NCBI RefSeq assembly: GCF_024362695.1 | Contig: NC_065415.1 | Location: 12,751,438-12,815,437 of the forward strand | Origin: Pectinophora gossypiella | Taxonomy: Eukaryota; Arthropoda; Insecta; Lepidoptera; Gelechiidae | Direction: 5' to 3' | DNA: 64,000 bases | Part shown: positions 47,940-57,795 of the stretch, in pieces | Layout of the letters: each line of letters starts with the position of its first letter | Position numbering within the stretch: position 1 is the first letter of the stretch | Notes under the pieces: model-generated | The model's database searches: none | What the model was told of the DNA's origin: nothing | What the model saw: the letters and a program-made list of their open reading frames with translations, nothing else | Made by a program: the position numbers and the translations under genes

Positions 47940-48247
47940 TTTTCACTGGGTCCGCTTACCTAAACGTTAAGATTAAGAGTCCGATTTTTTACAGAAGCGA
48001 CTGCCTGTCTGACCTTCCAACCCGCGAAGGGAAAAGCAGCCCACAGGTTAGGTAACATAGGTACTTCTCGGGAATGTTGGTTATCTCACGATTTTTTTCT
48101 TCACCACTGAGCACGTGATAAACATTTGTGTTCCAAACATGAATTCGAAAACAAATTCGACAATCTTCAGTTTAGGCGTGTGTTGGATTCGAACCTGCGA
48201 CCTCAAAGTGAGAGGGAAGCGTTCTACTAATTGGGCTTCCACGGCTC
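47940..48247 (-). mobile_element. tRNA-headed SINE (SINE-D type), antisense
   Basis: On the minus strand GAGCCGTGGAAGCCCAATTA (A-box-like), GGTCGCAGGTTCGAATCCAA (B box GGTTCGAATCC) and a body with CACGTGCTCAGTGGTGAAGA, GGTCAGACAGGCAGTCGCTT and AACGTTTAGGTAAGCGGACC. The same sequence forms the core of 20820-21308. A TGA-tailed unit end abuts at 48248. Confidence 0.75.
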
Positions 48248-48282
48248 CTACATCGACAAGAGCGTGGCTCTTAAATTAGTAA

Positions 48283-48749
48283 TGAGTAGAATTTCAATTG
48301 CAAATAATAGTTGTTTACAGTGTCTGCGAATATGAAAATTGGTTTCTTGTTTTGTTCTAGAATGGGTTTCATTTTGTTGTGAAGTAGTGGAATTAGAACA
48401 GACGATGAAAGTTGAGAATATGTGTCTGAAGTTAGACAATCATAAAGCTTTCAAGTTAAAAGCTTGTCGACACTCGTACAAGGTACATGTGAAGTTTGTA
48501 GCTTATTATTTTCAAATCTCATTTGTATTTAAATGTAAACCTTGAGTAGAATATTCCTTTGCTGTTAATTAGGTGTATTCCTAGAAGGTACATTCATATA
48601 CAAATTAATTATGATTCGTATATAAATGTTAATGTATGAATCTTAATATGTATTGTAGACCAAAGTAGAGTGGTGGAACATGCTTCATACCTGCTTCAAT
48701 CGATGAAGAGACTCCATAGATCATAATGATGATGTGATGATGTGATCCA
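48283..48749. other. No feature recognised
   Basis: AT-rich. The 68-codon plus frame at 48339-48545 shows no motif. Confidence 0.35.
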
Positions 48750-49096
48750 GCCGATTTCAGCTACGGCGACTGCTTTAACTCTGTCGTTCATGTGCTCGCA
48801 TGTGGGTTATATAGCCAATCTTGTTGGAAAAAGATCCTCGCTCATAACGCGCATGTGAGCATACCATTTGAATATATATAATTGAACGCCGCAGGTGGTC
48901 GGGTTTTCAATCCATCCCTCTTGGCATCAAGCTCTAAGCGCCGTTGACGTTCAAAGTCATGAACTTTGGTGTGAACCGAAGCTTTGCATTCCGGACGTTT
49001 AGCGGTTAGCTTTTCCCACTGACATGGCTCAATGCTGCACTTTTTAATGTGCTTTAGCCCGTCTTTGTACCTAAGGAGTTTACAACATACACGCAT
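48750..49096 (-). pseudogene. LINE ORF2 C-terminal remnant with zinc-finger-like end
   Basis: The minus strand encodes LRYKDGLKHIKKCSIEPCQW, EKLTAKRPECKASVHTKVHD, FERQRRLELDAKRDGLKTRP and LTCAL. A frame shift then leads to NKIGYITHMRAHERQS-stop. RYKD.LK...K.C.I....W, then FE.(R/K)R...L..KR, then C..C(12)H...H is the C-terminal arrangement of a widespread LINE ORF2 class. The TGC..TGA break destroys the first zinc ligand pair's spacing. RT motifs are missing. Confidence 0.75.
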
Positions 49097-49154
49097 AGAA
49101 TAAAAAATAACATTACGTATAGAAAGGACACGTAGAGGGTACGGAAGGGAAGAG

Positions 49155-49390
49155 GCGAGTCACAGGGACTGTAACCTGGAACCTGATAGAGGGCAGCAGT
49201 GACTGTCAGTACTATTCAGAGGCGGGGGACAGGAGTCCTCGTTAGGCTTTGGGTGCCATCCCGCTCGCGTCAGACAGAGTATTGCGGAACGGAAGGCAAG
49301 AAGGAACCCAATGTCCTATTTCCCCCTAAAAAGTAGCATGGAGAGTGCTACACTGACAAGAGCGTGGCTCTTAAATTAGTGATGACAGAA
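49155..49390 (+). mobile_element. TGA-tailed retroelement unit, 5'-truncated
   Basis: AGTCACAGGGACTGTAACCT, GAACCTGATAGAGGGCAGCA, GGGACAGGAGTCCTCGTTAG, ATTGCGGAACGGAAGGCAAG, GACAAGAGCGTGGCTCTTAA, ATTAGTGATGA. The 3' tail is short. Confidence 0.7.
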
Positions 49391-49394
49391 GGGA

Positions 49395-49894
49395 CAGTCT
49401 CCGCCCCGCTCTAGTATGAGATTGGATTACCTCACCTCCCCGTTGCGGGTCTAATAAACCATTTAAGATCGTCCGTGTACGCACGGACTATGTGTCTCGA
49501 TATACGTCACGTAAAATAAAAAGATATTCCGTAAACAATAAATTGTGAAATAAATAATGTTACAAATTGTAATAAAATTATGTCAATGTTCCTTTTCTTA
49601 TTACCCTGACAGTTCGATTCTCATACAAATCCAACCAAAGTCGAACTGAAAAGCTAAAATGATAACGAACTTTCAGATTCTCATTGTTAACAAATTTAGC
49701 AGAATTTCCCTTAATTGAGTAAAATTCTGTCAAACTAAATTTTGCCCTGTCAATAGAAAAGTTCCGTCGATTTGATAAAGGTTTTGTGGGGATTCAAATG
49801 ATGTTTTTATACAAGTATTTGCTTTTTATACAAATGAGGTAGAATTGAACTTAATGCGGAATAATTTTAAAAAGAGAATTTGTGTGTAACTTTT
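49395..49894. other. Mostly unassigned
   Basis: CCGCCCCGCTCTAGTATGAG .. GATTACCTCACCTCCCCGTT (49402-49445) hints at the 5680-6000 family. The rest is unremarkable. Confidence 0.3.
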
Positions 49895-50130
49895 ATCATA
49901 ATTGGTAAAAGATAAATTATGAAATTCTGATTACTAAATAAAGACTAAAAACGTTTTATTTTTTCTATTTAACTCATTCATGAATTTTAATATAGAAAAA
50001 TGTAATAATAAGTGCGGAATTTTGTTACGTTTTTCTTTGACATCACAGGTTGCTTTTTCATACAAATTTCTTGTTTTGAGATTTAAGTAGTAAAAAGTAA
50101 CTGATTTGACTAGTTGGAAACTAGCCTATA
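49895..50130 (-). mobile_element. CRE-containing repeat, antisense copy
   Basis: AAATTATGAAATTCTGATTA, TTCTTTGACATCACAGGTTG (CRE decayed), TTTTTCATACAAATTTCTTG, CTGATTTGACTAGTTGGAAA, CTAGCCTA. It is complete at the hairpin end. Confidence 0.7.
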
Positions 50131-50324
50131 ATGGAGTTGTCAGCGAGTCCCCGAACGTAGATAAGTACTCGCTATGGTGATGTGTCTTTATAGCAAGTGG
50201 CGCAACGTCACGTCTGTCAATTGTTTGTACAGTTCAAAACACAACTATAATAACGCTACATACTTACCATTAATATTTTGAAGACACTTGTCATTTTTCA
50301 CTGTACTACACCGGCTTGCTTCTT

Positions 50325-50510
50325 AATCGGGGGGCGCCGGTTTGCACCCCAGTACCGACTTGCACCAATGAGTTAATAATTTATCTTAAGTGCAGTTTTC
50401 ACTACGACAATAATTATAGACGGCGATAGGTGTGGTTACTTAGTTCATTTTGCGAAGGTTGTGCCTCTATCTACCCCAATTGGGATATAGTCGTGAGTAT
50501 ATTGTATGTT
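50325..50510 (+). repeat. LINE 3'-UTR fragment with tail
   Basis: GCGCCGGTTTGCACCCCAGT, GACTTGCACCAATGAGTTAA, TTTATCTTAAGTGCAGTTTT, CCCCAATTGGGATATAGTCG, TGAGTATATTGTATGTT. More complete than 4161-4300. Confidence 0.6.
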
Positions 50511-50822
50511 TCACTTATTTTTCAAGGTGCTATGAAGTGTATTTTAAATGTATATTTCCTCATGGAACTCGTGTTTTTCCCAAAGACACAATCAAACTTT
50601 TATTGCAGAGGCGGAGATTTAAAAAAAGATTTCCCACAAGTTTCCTTTCATTTACGGAGTACTGTACCGATTTCTTTTCTTGTTTTAGATTCCACTTTCT
50701 TTCAACGGAAAGCGTAACTTTTCTTTATTGAAAGCAGTTTTTGTGATACCACGACAAACTAGTGTGGAATACTGTTAAAGTACAGTTTTATTCTTTCTAT
50801 ATATGTTTTCGTAGCTTTTTCA

Positions 50823-50892
50823 CATAAATGGAATTCCATAGTCTCTATTCAGTCCGGTGGGAAATAGGCGTAAGTTTATATATGTATGTATG
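50823..50892 (+). repeat. RTE-type LINE end with (TATG)n tail
   Basis: AAATGGAATTCCATAGTCTC, TCCGGTGGGAAATAGGCGTA, then TATATATGTATGTATGT. The stop codon of ORF2 (AAATAG) is preserved. Confidence 0.6.
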
Positions 50893-51159
50893 TTCTCACA
50901 TAATGTAACACACATATTAAAAGCGTCATGAGCTTATGTGGGATATAGAATTAAAAATGCCCCTTACATTCCGACCCCAATCTAATAATAAACAACCATT
51001 TTATATTGTATAAAACTTCCTTCCGTCCCAGTCATTTACCATCCTAAATTTATACCATAAACAACCAAATCCCTATTCATCGTCCTTCCATAATATTATC
51101 TCTTACTATCTACTCACTTTCCTACACTTGTATATTCCCAATTGGGTCGTGTACAAGAT

Positions 51160-51395
51160 AAATTATGAAATTCTGATTACTAAATAAAGACAGATTTAAA
51201 ACTAACGAAAAACCTTTTCATTTTTCTATTTAATTTATTTATGAATTTAAATCAAGAAAAACTTAATAAGTCCGGCAATTTATCACGTTTTTAATGACGT
51301 CATAGTGTGCTTTTTCATATAAACTCCACAGTAATTTTGTGTTTTGACGTTTTGTAAAAAGTAACTGATTTGACTAGTTGAAAACTTAAGCCTAC
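51160..51395 (-). mobile_element. CRE-containing repeat, antisense copy
   Basis: AGATAAATTATGAAATTCTG, TTTTCTATTTAATTTATTTA, ATGACGTCATAGTGTGCTTT, CTGATTTGACTAGTTGAAAA. GGGTCGTGTAC before it (51147-51157) matches the nested copy's outer end. Confidence 0.75.
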
Positions 51396-51639
51396 TGGGT
51401 TAGTTAGAGGTATAACCATACACGCTTCATCTTTTTATTATACACAGCCTAGTTTCTATAAAAAAAACCGTGGCAAATGAAAGAAATTGCAAAGGACAAC
51501 AAAATAATTGCAAACTGCATAAGTACAGCTGTATGCAGCTTTTGTTTTATAAGTATTACAAATATGAGAGCGAGTTGTTCTTGGATAACTGTTCTTGAAA
51601 ATTTGTTACAGAGCGACTTCTTAACTCGGTGTCTTAAAC

Positions 51640-51775
51640 ATGCCTGGTGATATTAAATATATTCTATTTGCCTGGAAGAGATTGCTACATAGCAATATGG
51701 CCGCCTGTTGTACTCATTCTATTTCTCTTTCGTTTTGTATTTCTTGTTTGTGCAATAAAATATTATGTTATGTTG
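51640..51775 (+). repeat. LINE 3' end (CTGGAAGAGATTGCTACATA type)
   Basis: TTGCCTGGAAGAGATTGCTA, CATAGCAATATGGCCGCCTG, TTGTACTCATTCTATTTCTC, TTGTGCAATAAAATATTATG. Conserved LINE 3' end; the 71-codon plus frame here is just its last ORF2 codons and UTR. Confidence 0.6.
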
Positions 51776-51836
51776 TGACAGACAGAATACCTGAAACGAA
51801 TGCCTTTAGCAACTTCAGAAGTCAGCTTCCATATCA

Positions 51837-52025
51837 GACCATGATTCTGAGTTGATATCAAGTGGATTTTTCTATCGTTGTATGGAACTGTATGGAACTG
51901 AAAATAATTAAAAGAAACACAAAAACTAAATATAAATTTTGCGACGGAAAATTCCACTTGGTATCTACTCAGAATCATGGTCTGAACCATTCCCCTCAGT
52001 ATTCGTTACGGTGTCATTAACACTC
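51837..52025. mobile_element. TA-palindrome MITE, left end missing
   Basis: GACCATGATTCTGAGTTGAT .. AATTCCACTTGGTATCTACT, CAGTATTCGTTACGGTGTCA. Outer left ~25 bp absent, right end degenerate (ATTAACACTCA). Confidence 0.65.
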
Positions 52026-52057
52026 ATACGTATTTGTATGGCTACGTGCACGTACTT

Positions 52058-52505
52058 GTATGGGGTGTAAGTAACATCCTAACAAACAATAACAAATCTA
52101 AGGGGGATGATTTAGCTCATTATTCTGAGTAAATATCAAGTGGAATATCCTATTGCAAAGTATAGAATTTAAAATAATTTAAATAAAACACAAAATGTAT
52201 TAAATATTATTACATGGAAGTATTAATGTAGGTCATTTTCTGGAAATGGTACGTTAGACCTTAGAACCATTACTAAGACTGGGTGAATAAAGTTACTATT
52301 TATTTATATTAGATGTCTTTTGTTTTACCACGAGCGATGCAGGTAATTAAAGATTACTAAAAGTTTATTTAATGCACCTAGGCGAATTAGCTCAGGTGAA
52401 TTAAGTTTACGAAAGGAATTTTGCGACGGAGAATTCCACTTGATATTAACTCAGAATCATGGTCTGAATCATCTCCCTCAGTATTCGTTACAATGTCAGG
52501 AACCA
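52058..52505. mobile_element. TA-palindrome MITE, expanded by an insertion
   Basis: Left arm GGGTGTAAGTAACATCCTAA, CAAGTGGAATATCCTATTGC and right arm TTTTGCGACGGAGAATTCCA, CAGTATTCGTTACAATGTCA are ~230 bp farther apart than in intact copies. The extra DNA (about 52200-52420) contains GGGTGAATAAAGTTACTATT, possibly a LINE 3' end. No clean target duplication. Confidence 0.55.
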
Positions 52506-53055
52506 TGTATTTTATAAAATGTAAAACTTACATAATATTGGCCGAGATAATCATATAGCGGTAGTCGACCTTGGATGAAATTACGTACTTAGTTCGACTT
52601 AGGGGACATCTCGTCCCAGGCTTAAACTGGGCTCAGGGACGAGTTTGCCCTTTGGCCTTTCTTGAGTAAAAAATATAATATAGCTTCACCCCACCTTTGA
52701 GATATTATTCAGTCTTCAGCGAAGTAGTTTAACTTGTTCCTGATATAATTAGTTCCTGCTGGTGTTTTCCTCTGCACTGTATTTAAAATATTCTTTTAAA
52801 ATACCAGTATGCTTTATTAATTTGAACATGAAAGGTATTACTTGCACGTCTGTATCTCTGAAGGGGTAGGCCGAATTGTATAGTATATTATATTACTTAT
52901 ACTCCTCGCAAGCTTTGTTTAGTGGGGGGAGTAACTCATACAAATTCCCACCTCCCGACCTGCAATGCCTCCAGACCATGCCATGGTTAAATCCTTCAAA
53001 ATTACCTCAATTTAAAACCACAATCCCGCGTTTAACTACTACAAGCACCTTTTTA
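52506..53055. other. No feature recognised
   Basis: AT-rich with a few GC-rich words. The 86-codon plus frame at 52876-53136 is motif-free and runs into a SINE. Confidence 0.35.
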
Positions 53056-53059
53056 TTTT

Positions 53060-53310
53060 TAACAGCCTGTTTTTTAATCCCTAGTTTCATTAGGACATCA
53101 CAGGTTGATCACCTGATTGACCAAAAAGGAAGATGATCCGTGCTTCGGAAGGCACGTTAAGCCGTTGGTACCGGTTACTACTAACTGATGTAAGTAAGTA
53201 GTCGTTACATGAGAAATGTCAGGGGCCTTTGGCGGCTCAATAATAACCCTGATACCAGGGTTGATGAGGTTGGTAATCCTCCTCACAACCCACACGATAG
53301 AAGAAGACCT
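53060..53310 (+). mobile_element. SINE-B, 5'-truncated
   Basis: TTTAATCCCTAGTTTCATTA, GACATCACAGGTTGATCACC, GTGCTTCGGAAGGCACGTTA, GTAAGTAAGTAGTCGTTACA, TTTGGCGGCTCAATAATAAC, CTCACAACCCACACGATAGA. The tRNA head and promoter boxes are missing, so it is transcriptionally dead unless read through. Confidence 0.8.
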
Positions 53311-53631
53311 TTCTATTCAAAGCGAGTTCAGCTTTTAAACCTGGTATTTCAGATTTCTAGTCTAATGCCCTATTTGTCTGGTCTGGTTATCTGGGTGTCA
53401 GTCACGATAAAATAAAATCTAGGATTGTGCGATTGCAGCTCTGAATTATTCATCTGTGGATCGCTCGGGATGTTGAACTTATTTGAATACCGAGTTGGGG
53501 GTATACCTGTCTTCACTAGCTACTAGAGTCAAAGTCCAGATAAATATTTTATAGAACTGATTTAAGGTTGTAAATCCCAGATGCCTTTTAAAATACAAAT
53601 CTCTTTATTATTTTATATTTATATATTTAAT
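53311..53631. other. No feature recognised
   Basis: AT-rich; nothing identified. Confidence 0.4.
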
Positions 53632-53851
53632 ATTAGTGACATCGTAACGAATACTCAGGGGATGATTCAGACCATGATTCTGAGTTAATATCAAGTGGAA
53701 TTTTTCGTCGCAAAATTCATGTTTTTTTATTATTATTTTTTATTATTTTCAATTACATACTTTTGCGACGGAATATTCCACTTGATATCACCTCAGAATC
53801 ATGGCTTCAATCACGCCTCAAAGTTTTCGTTACGATGTCACTAACACCCTG
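53632..53851. mobile_element. TA-palindrome MITE, nearly intact
   Basis: ATTAGTGACATCGTAACGAA, ACCATGATTCTGAGTTAATA mirrored by ACTTGATATCACCTCAGAAT, CGTTACGATGTCACTAACAC, CCTG and TA. The first ~9 bp of the left TIR (CAGGGTGTT) are missing. Confidence 0.7.
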
Positions 53852-53861
53852 TATTGTATAG

Positions 53862-54010
53862 ATTCTATCTATCTATCTATTTGTCCACATAATACCAGGG
53901 TCGTGGTTTACGCCCTACTTGAGCTGAGTGAGGTCCTCTTACTTCAGGAAGTCCTCCACCACCTGATGATCATTTCGAGGAACATCCTTTTTGCCTTTTC
54001 TTGGAAAATA
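53862..54010 (-). repeat. Repeat with (GATA)n end, copy 1
   Basis: TCTATCTATCTATCTAT, TTGTCCACATAATACCAGGG, AGCTGAGTGAGGTCCTCTTA, GTCCTCCACCACCTGATGAT, CATTTCGAGGAACATCC. On the minus strand this reads as a retroelement 3' end with an (ATAG)n tail. The second copy (57664-57790) lacks the tail and ends at the foldback element. Confidence 0.5.
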
Positions 54011-54505
54011 ATTAAATTATAAATATTTTGTAAATATATTTTTTTTGTTGTAGATACCAGTTTTTGTTTCGACATGCTTGTTAAAAGGCACTTCTTGATA
54101 CTGCTGAAACGCGCCCTGATTCAAACCCATTTGACGAACCTCAATGGACTTATAGAGCATACATCTTGGGGAGTTAAGCAAACCTATTGACACGAGCGAG
54201 CTCTTTCTATTTATTGACAGTATTTCCCGGTTGAAAATGGCACACTATTGGCAGGTAAGGTAGAAGGTAAAGTTGCAATTCACACACAGCTTAACAGAAC
54301 AGAAAAATGCAATTTCTTTCCACGAGGAAAGGTCTAGGTGTATAAGTCTGTGCACTAAATTAAGTGTATAGACTTGTCAGGGTATCGGGAGTGTAAGGGC
54401 TAAGATATCTTAACACCATGGTGGGGACTGCCGCGGTCACGCTATCAACATAATGTATGCAGTTATTTAAACCGTCTCTCAATTGCGCCACCAACAAGAC
54501 TGCAC
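54011..54505. other. No feature recognised
   Basis: AT-rich; nothing identified. Confidence 0.4.
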
Positions 54506-54506
54506 C

Positions 54507-54649
54507 TGTGGGCTTAGCACCGTTAGCACGTGACTCTTTCTCGCCGCGACAGAGATCATCTGTCTCTTTCTGTGCAGTACCTTGGGAGAGTGACGGGTGA
54601 CGTATGTCGAGGCGAGAAAGAGTTGCGCGCTTACGGTGCTAAGCCTGCT
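54507..54649. mobile_element. Palindromic MITE (GGGCTTAGCACCG ends), copy 2
   Basis: CTGTGGGCTTAGCACCGTTA, GCACGTGACTCTTTCTCGCC, GACAGAGATCATCTGTCTCT and then the inverted right arm GAGGCGAGAAAGAGTTGCGC, GCTTACGGTGCTAAGCCTGC. The inner GACAGA..TCTGTC is a second hairpin. ~143 bp, non-coding. Confidence 0.75.
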
Positions 54650-54837
54650 GGTGTAGATATAAAGACCTCTCATACGAAGAATACTTACTATGTCAATTAA
54701 GCTCTAAACCGCATCCGTCAATGTTAGGCCGAAAAAACAACCCTCTCAAAATTTTACATTGGGCAATTAAAGTTGACAACACACATCAAATGGGTTGGTA
54801 TGCAATCGCGCGCTGTCTAAATAGGTAAATCAAATGA

Positions 54838-55085
54838 TTTACCCGGTTTATTCATTCATTCGCTCATTCATTTTGAAAATAACAGCTGTCAATCATCAGT
54901 GTCTTTCCTTTGCGTCGGATAAGAAAATGACAGGTACTTATAGCTGTATATAATATTGTACCTGAATTTTTATTCTAATTTCAATTTAAGTTAATATATA
55001 ACTTATAATATAAGTAAGTAAGTATTTAAGTTATATTATAATTTAAATTCAAATTAGGAGGTCTCTGCAGGAATCAGGCTCATTG
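54838..55085 (+). repeat. CATTTTCTTATCC repeat, longest copy
   Basis: TTTACCCGGTTTATTCATTC, AATAACAGCTGTCAATCATC, GTCGGATAAGAAAATGACAG and, 140 bp later, TTAGGAGGTCTCTGCAGGAA. The AT-rich middle (TATAACTTATAATATAAGTA) contains self-complementary TTATAT runs. Confidence 0.5.
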
Positions 55086-55616
55086 TCACGTGTGGATAAT
55101 TCCCAAGTGTTGCTCAGTTGGTACTAGAAATACTAGCGTGTGAAGAATCCTTGTGTTACTGAGGCTAAAGCCATTTGCACCAATTGTGCGGTATTTGCGC
55201 CATACGTCTTGCTAAGGTGGTGCTAGATACTCGCTGTCGAACGTGATATACCGTCTTGACGACAAGCCAATCGGCTTTCCGATGTCTGTATAGTTCACGT
55301 TTGTTGTTACAAATCTGTATGGTGTACGGTAACGAGTACTAATATGTATTGTATACACTTTGAAACCAAGTCACATTAACTTTTTTGGCAAATTAAACCG
55401 AATGTTCGTTAATTCCTTCGATAACCAGAGCTAGAGACTAAATCCATGGCTGGTAAGGTGGTCAGTGCAACACAAATCTATACATAATCACAGCATGAAA
55501 TAAGAAGGCCACCAACCTGACTGCTGCTGCGCCGGGCTCCAAACCACGGGACCGAGATACCTATACCGCCGACAGTTCCTTGTTGTATTCACCAACTTAA
55601 CACTCAGCTGAGTTGA
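55086..55616. other. No feature recognised
   Basis: Mixed composition. Text at 55500-55610 could be LINE-derived but no frame is open. Confidence 0.35.
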
Positions 55617-56409
55617 ATTAGTGGTCGGCGCGAACATATTGTATCACTAGCGGGCAAGCTAAGTTCAGCAGCATATGCCGTCAGAAGGATCCGACAACTC
55701 ACAGATATACCCACTGCTAGACTTGTCTACTTCAGCTACTTCCACAGCATAATGTCTTACGGTATTTTGCTGTGGGGTCGAGCCGCTGATGTAGAAACTA
55801 TTTTCATCATTCAAAAAAGAGCAGTTCGCGCGATTTATAAGCTGCGTTGTCGGGACTCTTTGAGGGAGCTGTTTAAAGAAATAAATATACTGACGGTCGC
55901 AAGTCAATATATATATGAAAACATTATGTATGTACGTAAAAACTTATCTCTCCTTCCGAGAAACTGTGAAAGGCATACTTACAATACAAGAAATAAACAT
56001 AAAATTGCTATTCAAAATTCTAGATTAAGTAAATTAAATTCATCTTTTTTGGGGTTATGTATACGTTTTTACAATAAAATACCAGATAATATTTTAAATT
56101 TGTCAGAAAATAAATTTAAAGCTCACGTGAAGCTTACTTTATGTAAAAAAGCTTATTATAAGATTAATGACTACCTAAATGATAAAAATGTCTGGTATTG
56201 AATGTGTTCCTCTAGTTATTAAATAACTTGTAATGTATATCCTCATTGGTTTTTAAAAGATGTGTTGCTGTTGCAGTTTCTTGTCATTTCTTCTCCTCAG
56301 CCATAACACCTTGCGAAATGACGTAAATTCAAAAATGTTACATTGACCTTCAACAAGTTTATCCATGATAATTACGTTGAATAAATGATTCTGATTTCTG
56401 ATTTCTGAA
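55617..56409 (+). pseudogene. LINE ORF2 C-terminal half plus 3' UTR (Jockey/CR1 group)
   Basis: The frame is open from 55617 to the TGA after 56198 (about 195 codons, no internal stop). It reads HIVSLAGKLSSAAYAVRRIR, LVYFSYFHSIMSYGILLWGR, IFIIQKRAVRAIYKLRCRDS, then LRELFKEINILTVASQYIYE, HTYNTRNKHKI and GLCIRFYNKIPDNILNL. The LVY.(S/A)YFHS.(M/L)(S/L)YG(I/L)..WG block, followed by (L/I)QK(R/K)A(V/I)R.I, is the post-RT thumb/C-terminal region of Jockey/CR1-type LINEs. The RT catalytic motifs and endonuclease lie upstream and are missing. The 3' UTR ends in ATTCTGATTTCTGATTTCTG, a heptamer repeat. An antisense sister copy is at 4323-4675. Confidence 0.85.
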
Positions 56410-56704
56410 CAGAGTGACGCCATATTGGTTTCGACCAATAGCGTGGAATGCCGCGGCTCGCGTAAGTCGAGGCGGCAGATTCAAATTTCAGCCATGAGTA
56501 TAGTTTGCGTGCACACCGAAAGTCTCATTAAATGTCAAAAGATCGTGCGACAAGGTTCTAATGTAGGTACATGATATTGCTTATAACTGTTCACACGATG
56601 CACGACATCGCATTTCACTCCTATCAATATACGGAAGGGTCACACGAATGGGGTAGGTAGAGTCCTCGCCGCGAATGAAGTCCCACAGTAGCGGCGCAGT
56701 ATCT
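56410..56704. other. No feature recognised
   Basis: Moderate GC. CGCGGCTCGCGTAAGTCGAG is unassigned. Confidence 0.35.
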
Positions 56705-56714
56705 GCTCGGCATT

Positions 56715-56773
56715 TCCGACCAAGTAGTTACTGCCATCTGCGGCAAATCTACAATAAGTCACGTCAAAAAAAA
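56715..56773 (+). mobile_element. 59-bp mini-retroposon, copy 2, A-tailed
   Basis: TCCGACCAAGTAGTTACTGC, CATCTGCGGCAAATCTACAA, TAAGTCACGTCAAAAAAAA. Flanks GCTCGGCATT (56705-56714) and GCTCAGCATT (56774-56783) differ at one base and are taken as an aged target duplication. It is colinear with 35367-35425 from first to last base, with about seven substitutions outside the tail. Confidence 0.75.
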
Positions 56774-56799
56774 GCTCAGCATTATTATAACTTGTCATT

Positions 56800-56905
56800 T
56801 ACAACATAACCTCACGAATATCCAAATTCGGGTAGTGAGATATCCATCCATCGCAAGATGAACTAAGTACGCACACCTCACTTAGATTTCTGTCACTTGT
56901 CTTTT
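56800..56905 (-). repeat. LINE 3' region, antisense scrap
   Basis: AACATAACCTCACGAATATC, CAAATTCGGGTAGTGAGATA, TGAACTAAGTACGCACACCT: antisense of the 62960-63050 type. Confidence 0.45.
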
Positions 56906-57329
56906 AGATTCATTAAAATCCGCAGGACTTCTTTCGTGTACTCTTAGAAGTCAAATGAGTAACATTTTCACGTCAAAACATCAACATAGGATTTATATCA
57001 AAAGGTGACTATGCTTGAATAGCACCATGTAACGGAGAAAACGAGTAGCAAAGTTATTATTACGTAAGTAATTATTACTTAGATTAAGATTCTTCACATT
57101 CATTCGCCGAGTATGTAAACGCGGCACGATGTAAACACGTTCTATTAAAAGGAGGTTGTAAATTTTAGTTTCCGACCGCATTGTGAGTTTTCGCCCTTCG
57201 ATCCGTTGAAGTGGGATTAAATTCGCATTGAAATGAAATAAAAGAATAAAGAATTAATACTACGTATAGAACGTGACTCTCCGCGTCGCACCAAATCGTA
57301 TCGGGCTTCGACCTCAACCCCTCTGGGTC
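56906..57329. other. Mostly unassigned
   Basis: ATTAATACTACGTATAGAAC, GTGACTCTCCGCGTCGCACC (57255-57290) is a fragment of the 5680-6000 TIR family. The rest is AT-rich. Confidence 0.4.
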
Positions 57330-57333
57330 TTAA

Positions 57334-57523
57334 CACGTTCACTGTGTATAAACCACATATGAGACAATAAATTTGAAACTCATACGTGCATGTTCCATAT
57401 GTGGGGCACACTTTTTCTTGCCATAGCGTGTATATGTACATAAACTCCAATGTGTTTATCAAAAAATAACATTGCATGCACGTGAGGGGTTGATAATTAA
57501 TTTTCAGTAACATAGTGAACGTG
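57334..57523 (-). mobile_element. TTAA-flanked MITE (piggyBac-like), copy 2
   Basis: Exactly 190 bp between TTAA at 57330-57333 and 57524-57527. CACGTTCACTGTGTATAAAC at the left is the inverted right end of copy 1; TTCAGTAACATAGTGAACGT-G at the right matches its left end. The interior matches with substitutions, for example CATATGTGGGGCACACTTTT. Confidence 0.8.
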
Positions 57524-57663
57524 TTAATTTAGTAAGCCGCTACGGAGTGAGGAGGAGCTCGCGGACTATCTTTCTCGCTCGCACTTACGCGTAAGAATGA
57601 GATTGTATTAAAGTAACATTAACACGTGTTTATGGTACACGATGTTCGTGCGTCACCCAACAG

Positions 57664-57790
57664 GGTCCACATAATATCAGCTTCGTGGTTCACGCCGCGA
57701 CTTGTGCTGAGGCCCTTTTATCTCAGGACGTCCACCACCACCTTATGATCATTTCGATTAACATCCGTCTTGCTTTTTTTGTAATTGTTT
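57664..57790 (-). repeat. Repeat of the 53862-54010 family, copy 2
   Basis: GTCCACATAATATCAGCTTC, GTGCTGAGGCCCTTTTATCT, CAGGACGTCCACCACCACCT, GATCATTTCGATTAACATCC. It abuts the left end of the foldback element. Confidence 0.5.
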
Positions 57791-57795
57791 AGTAG

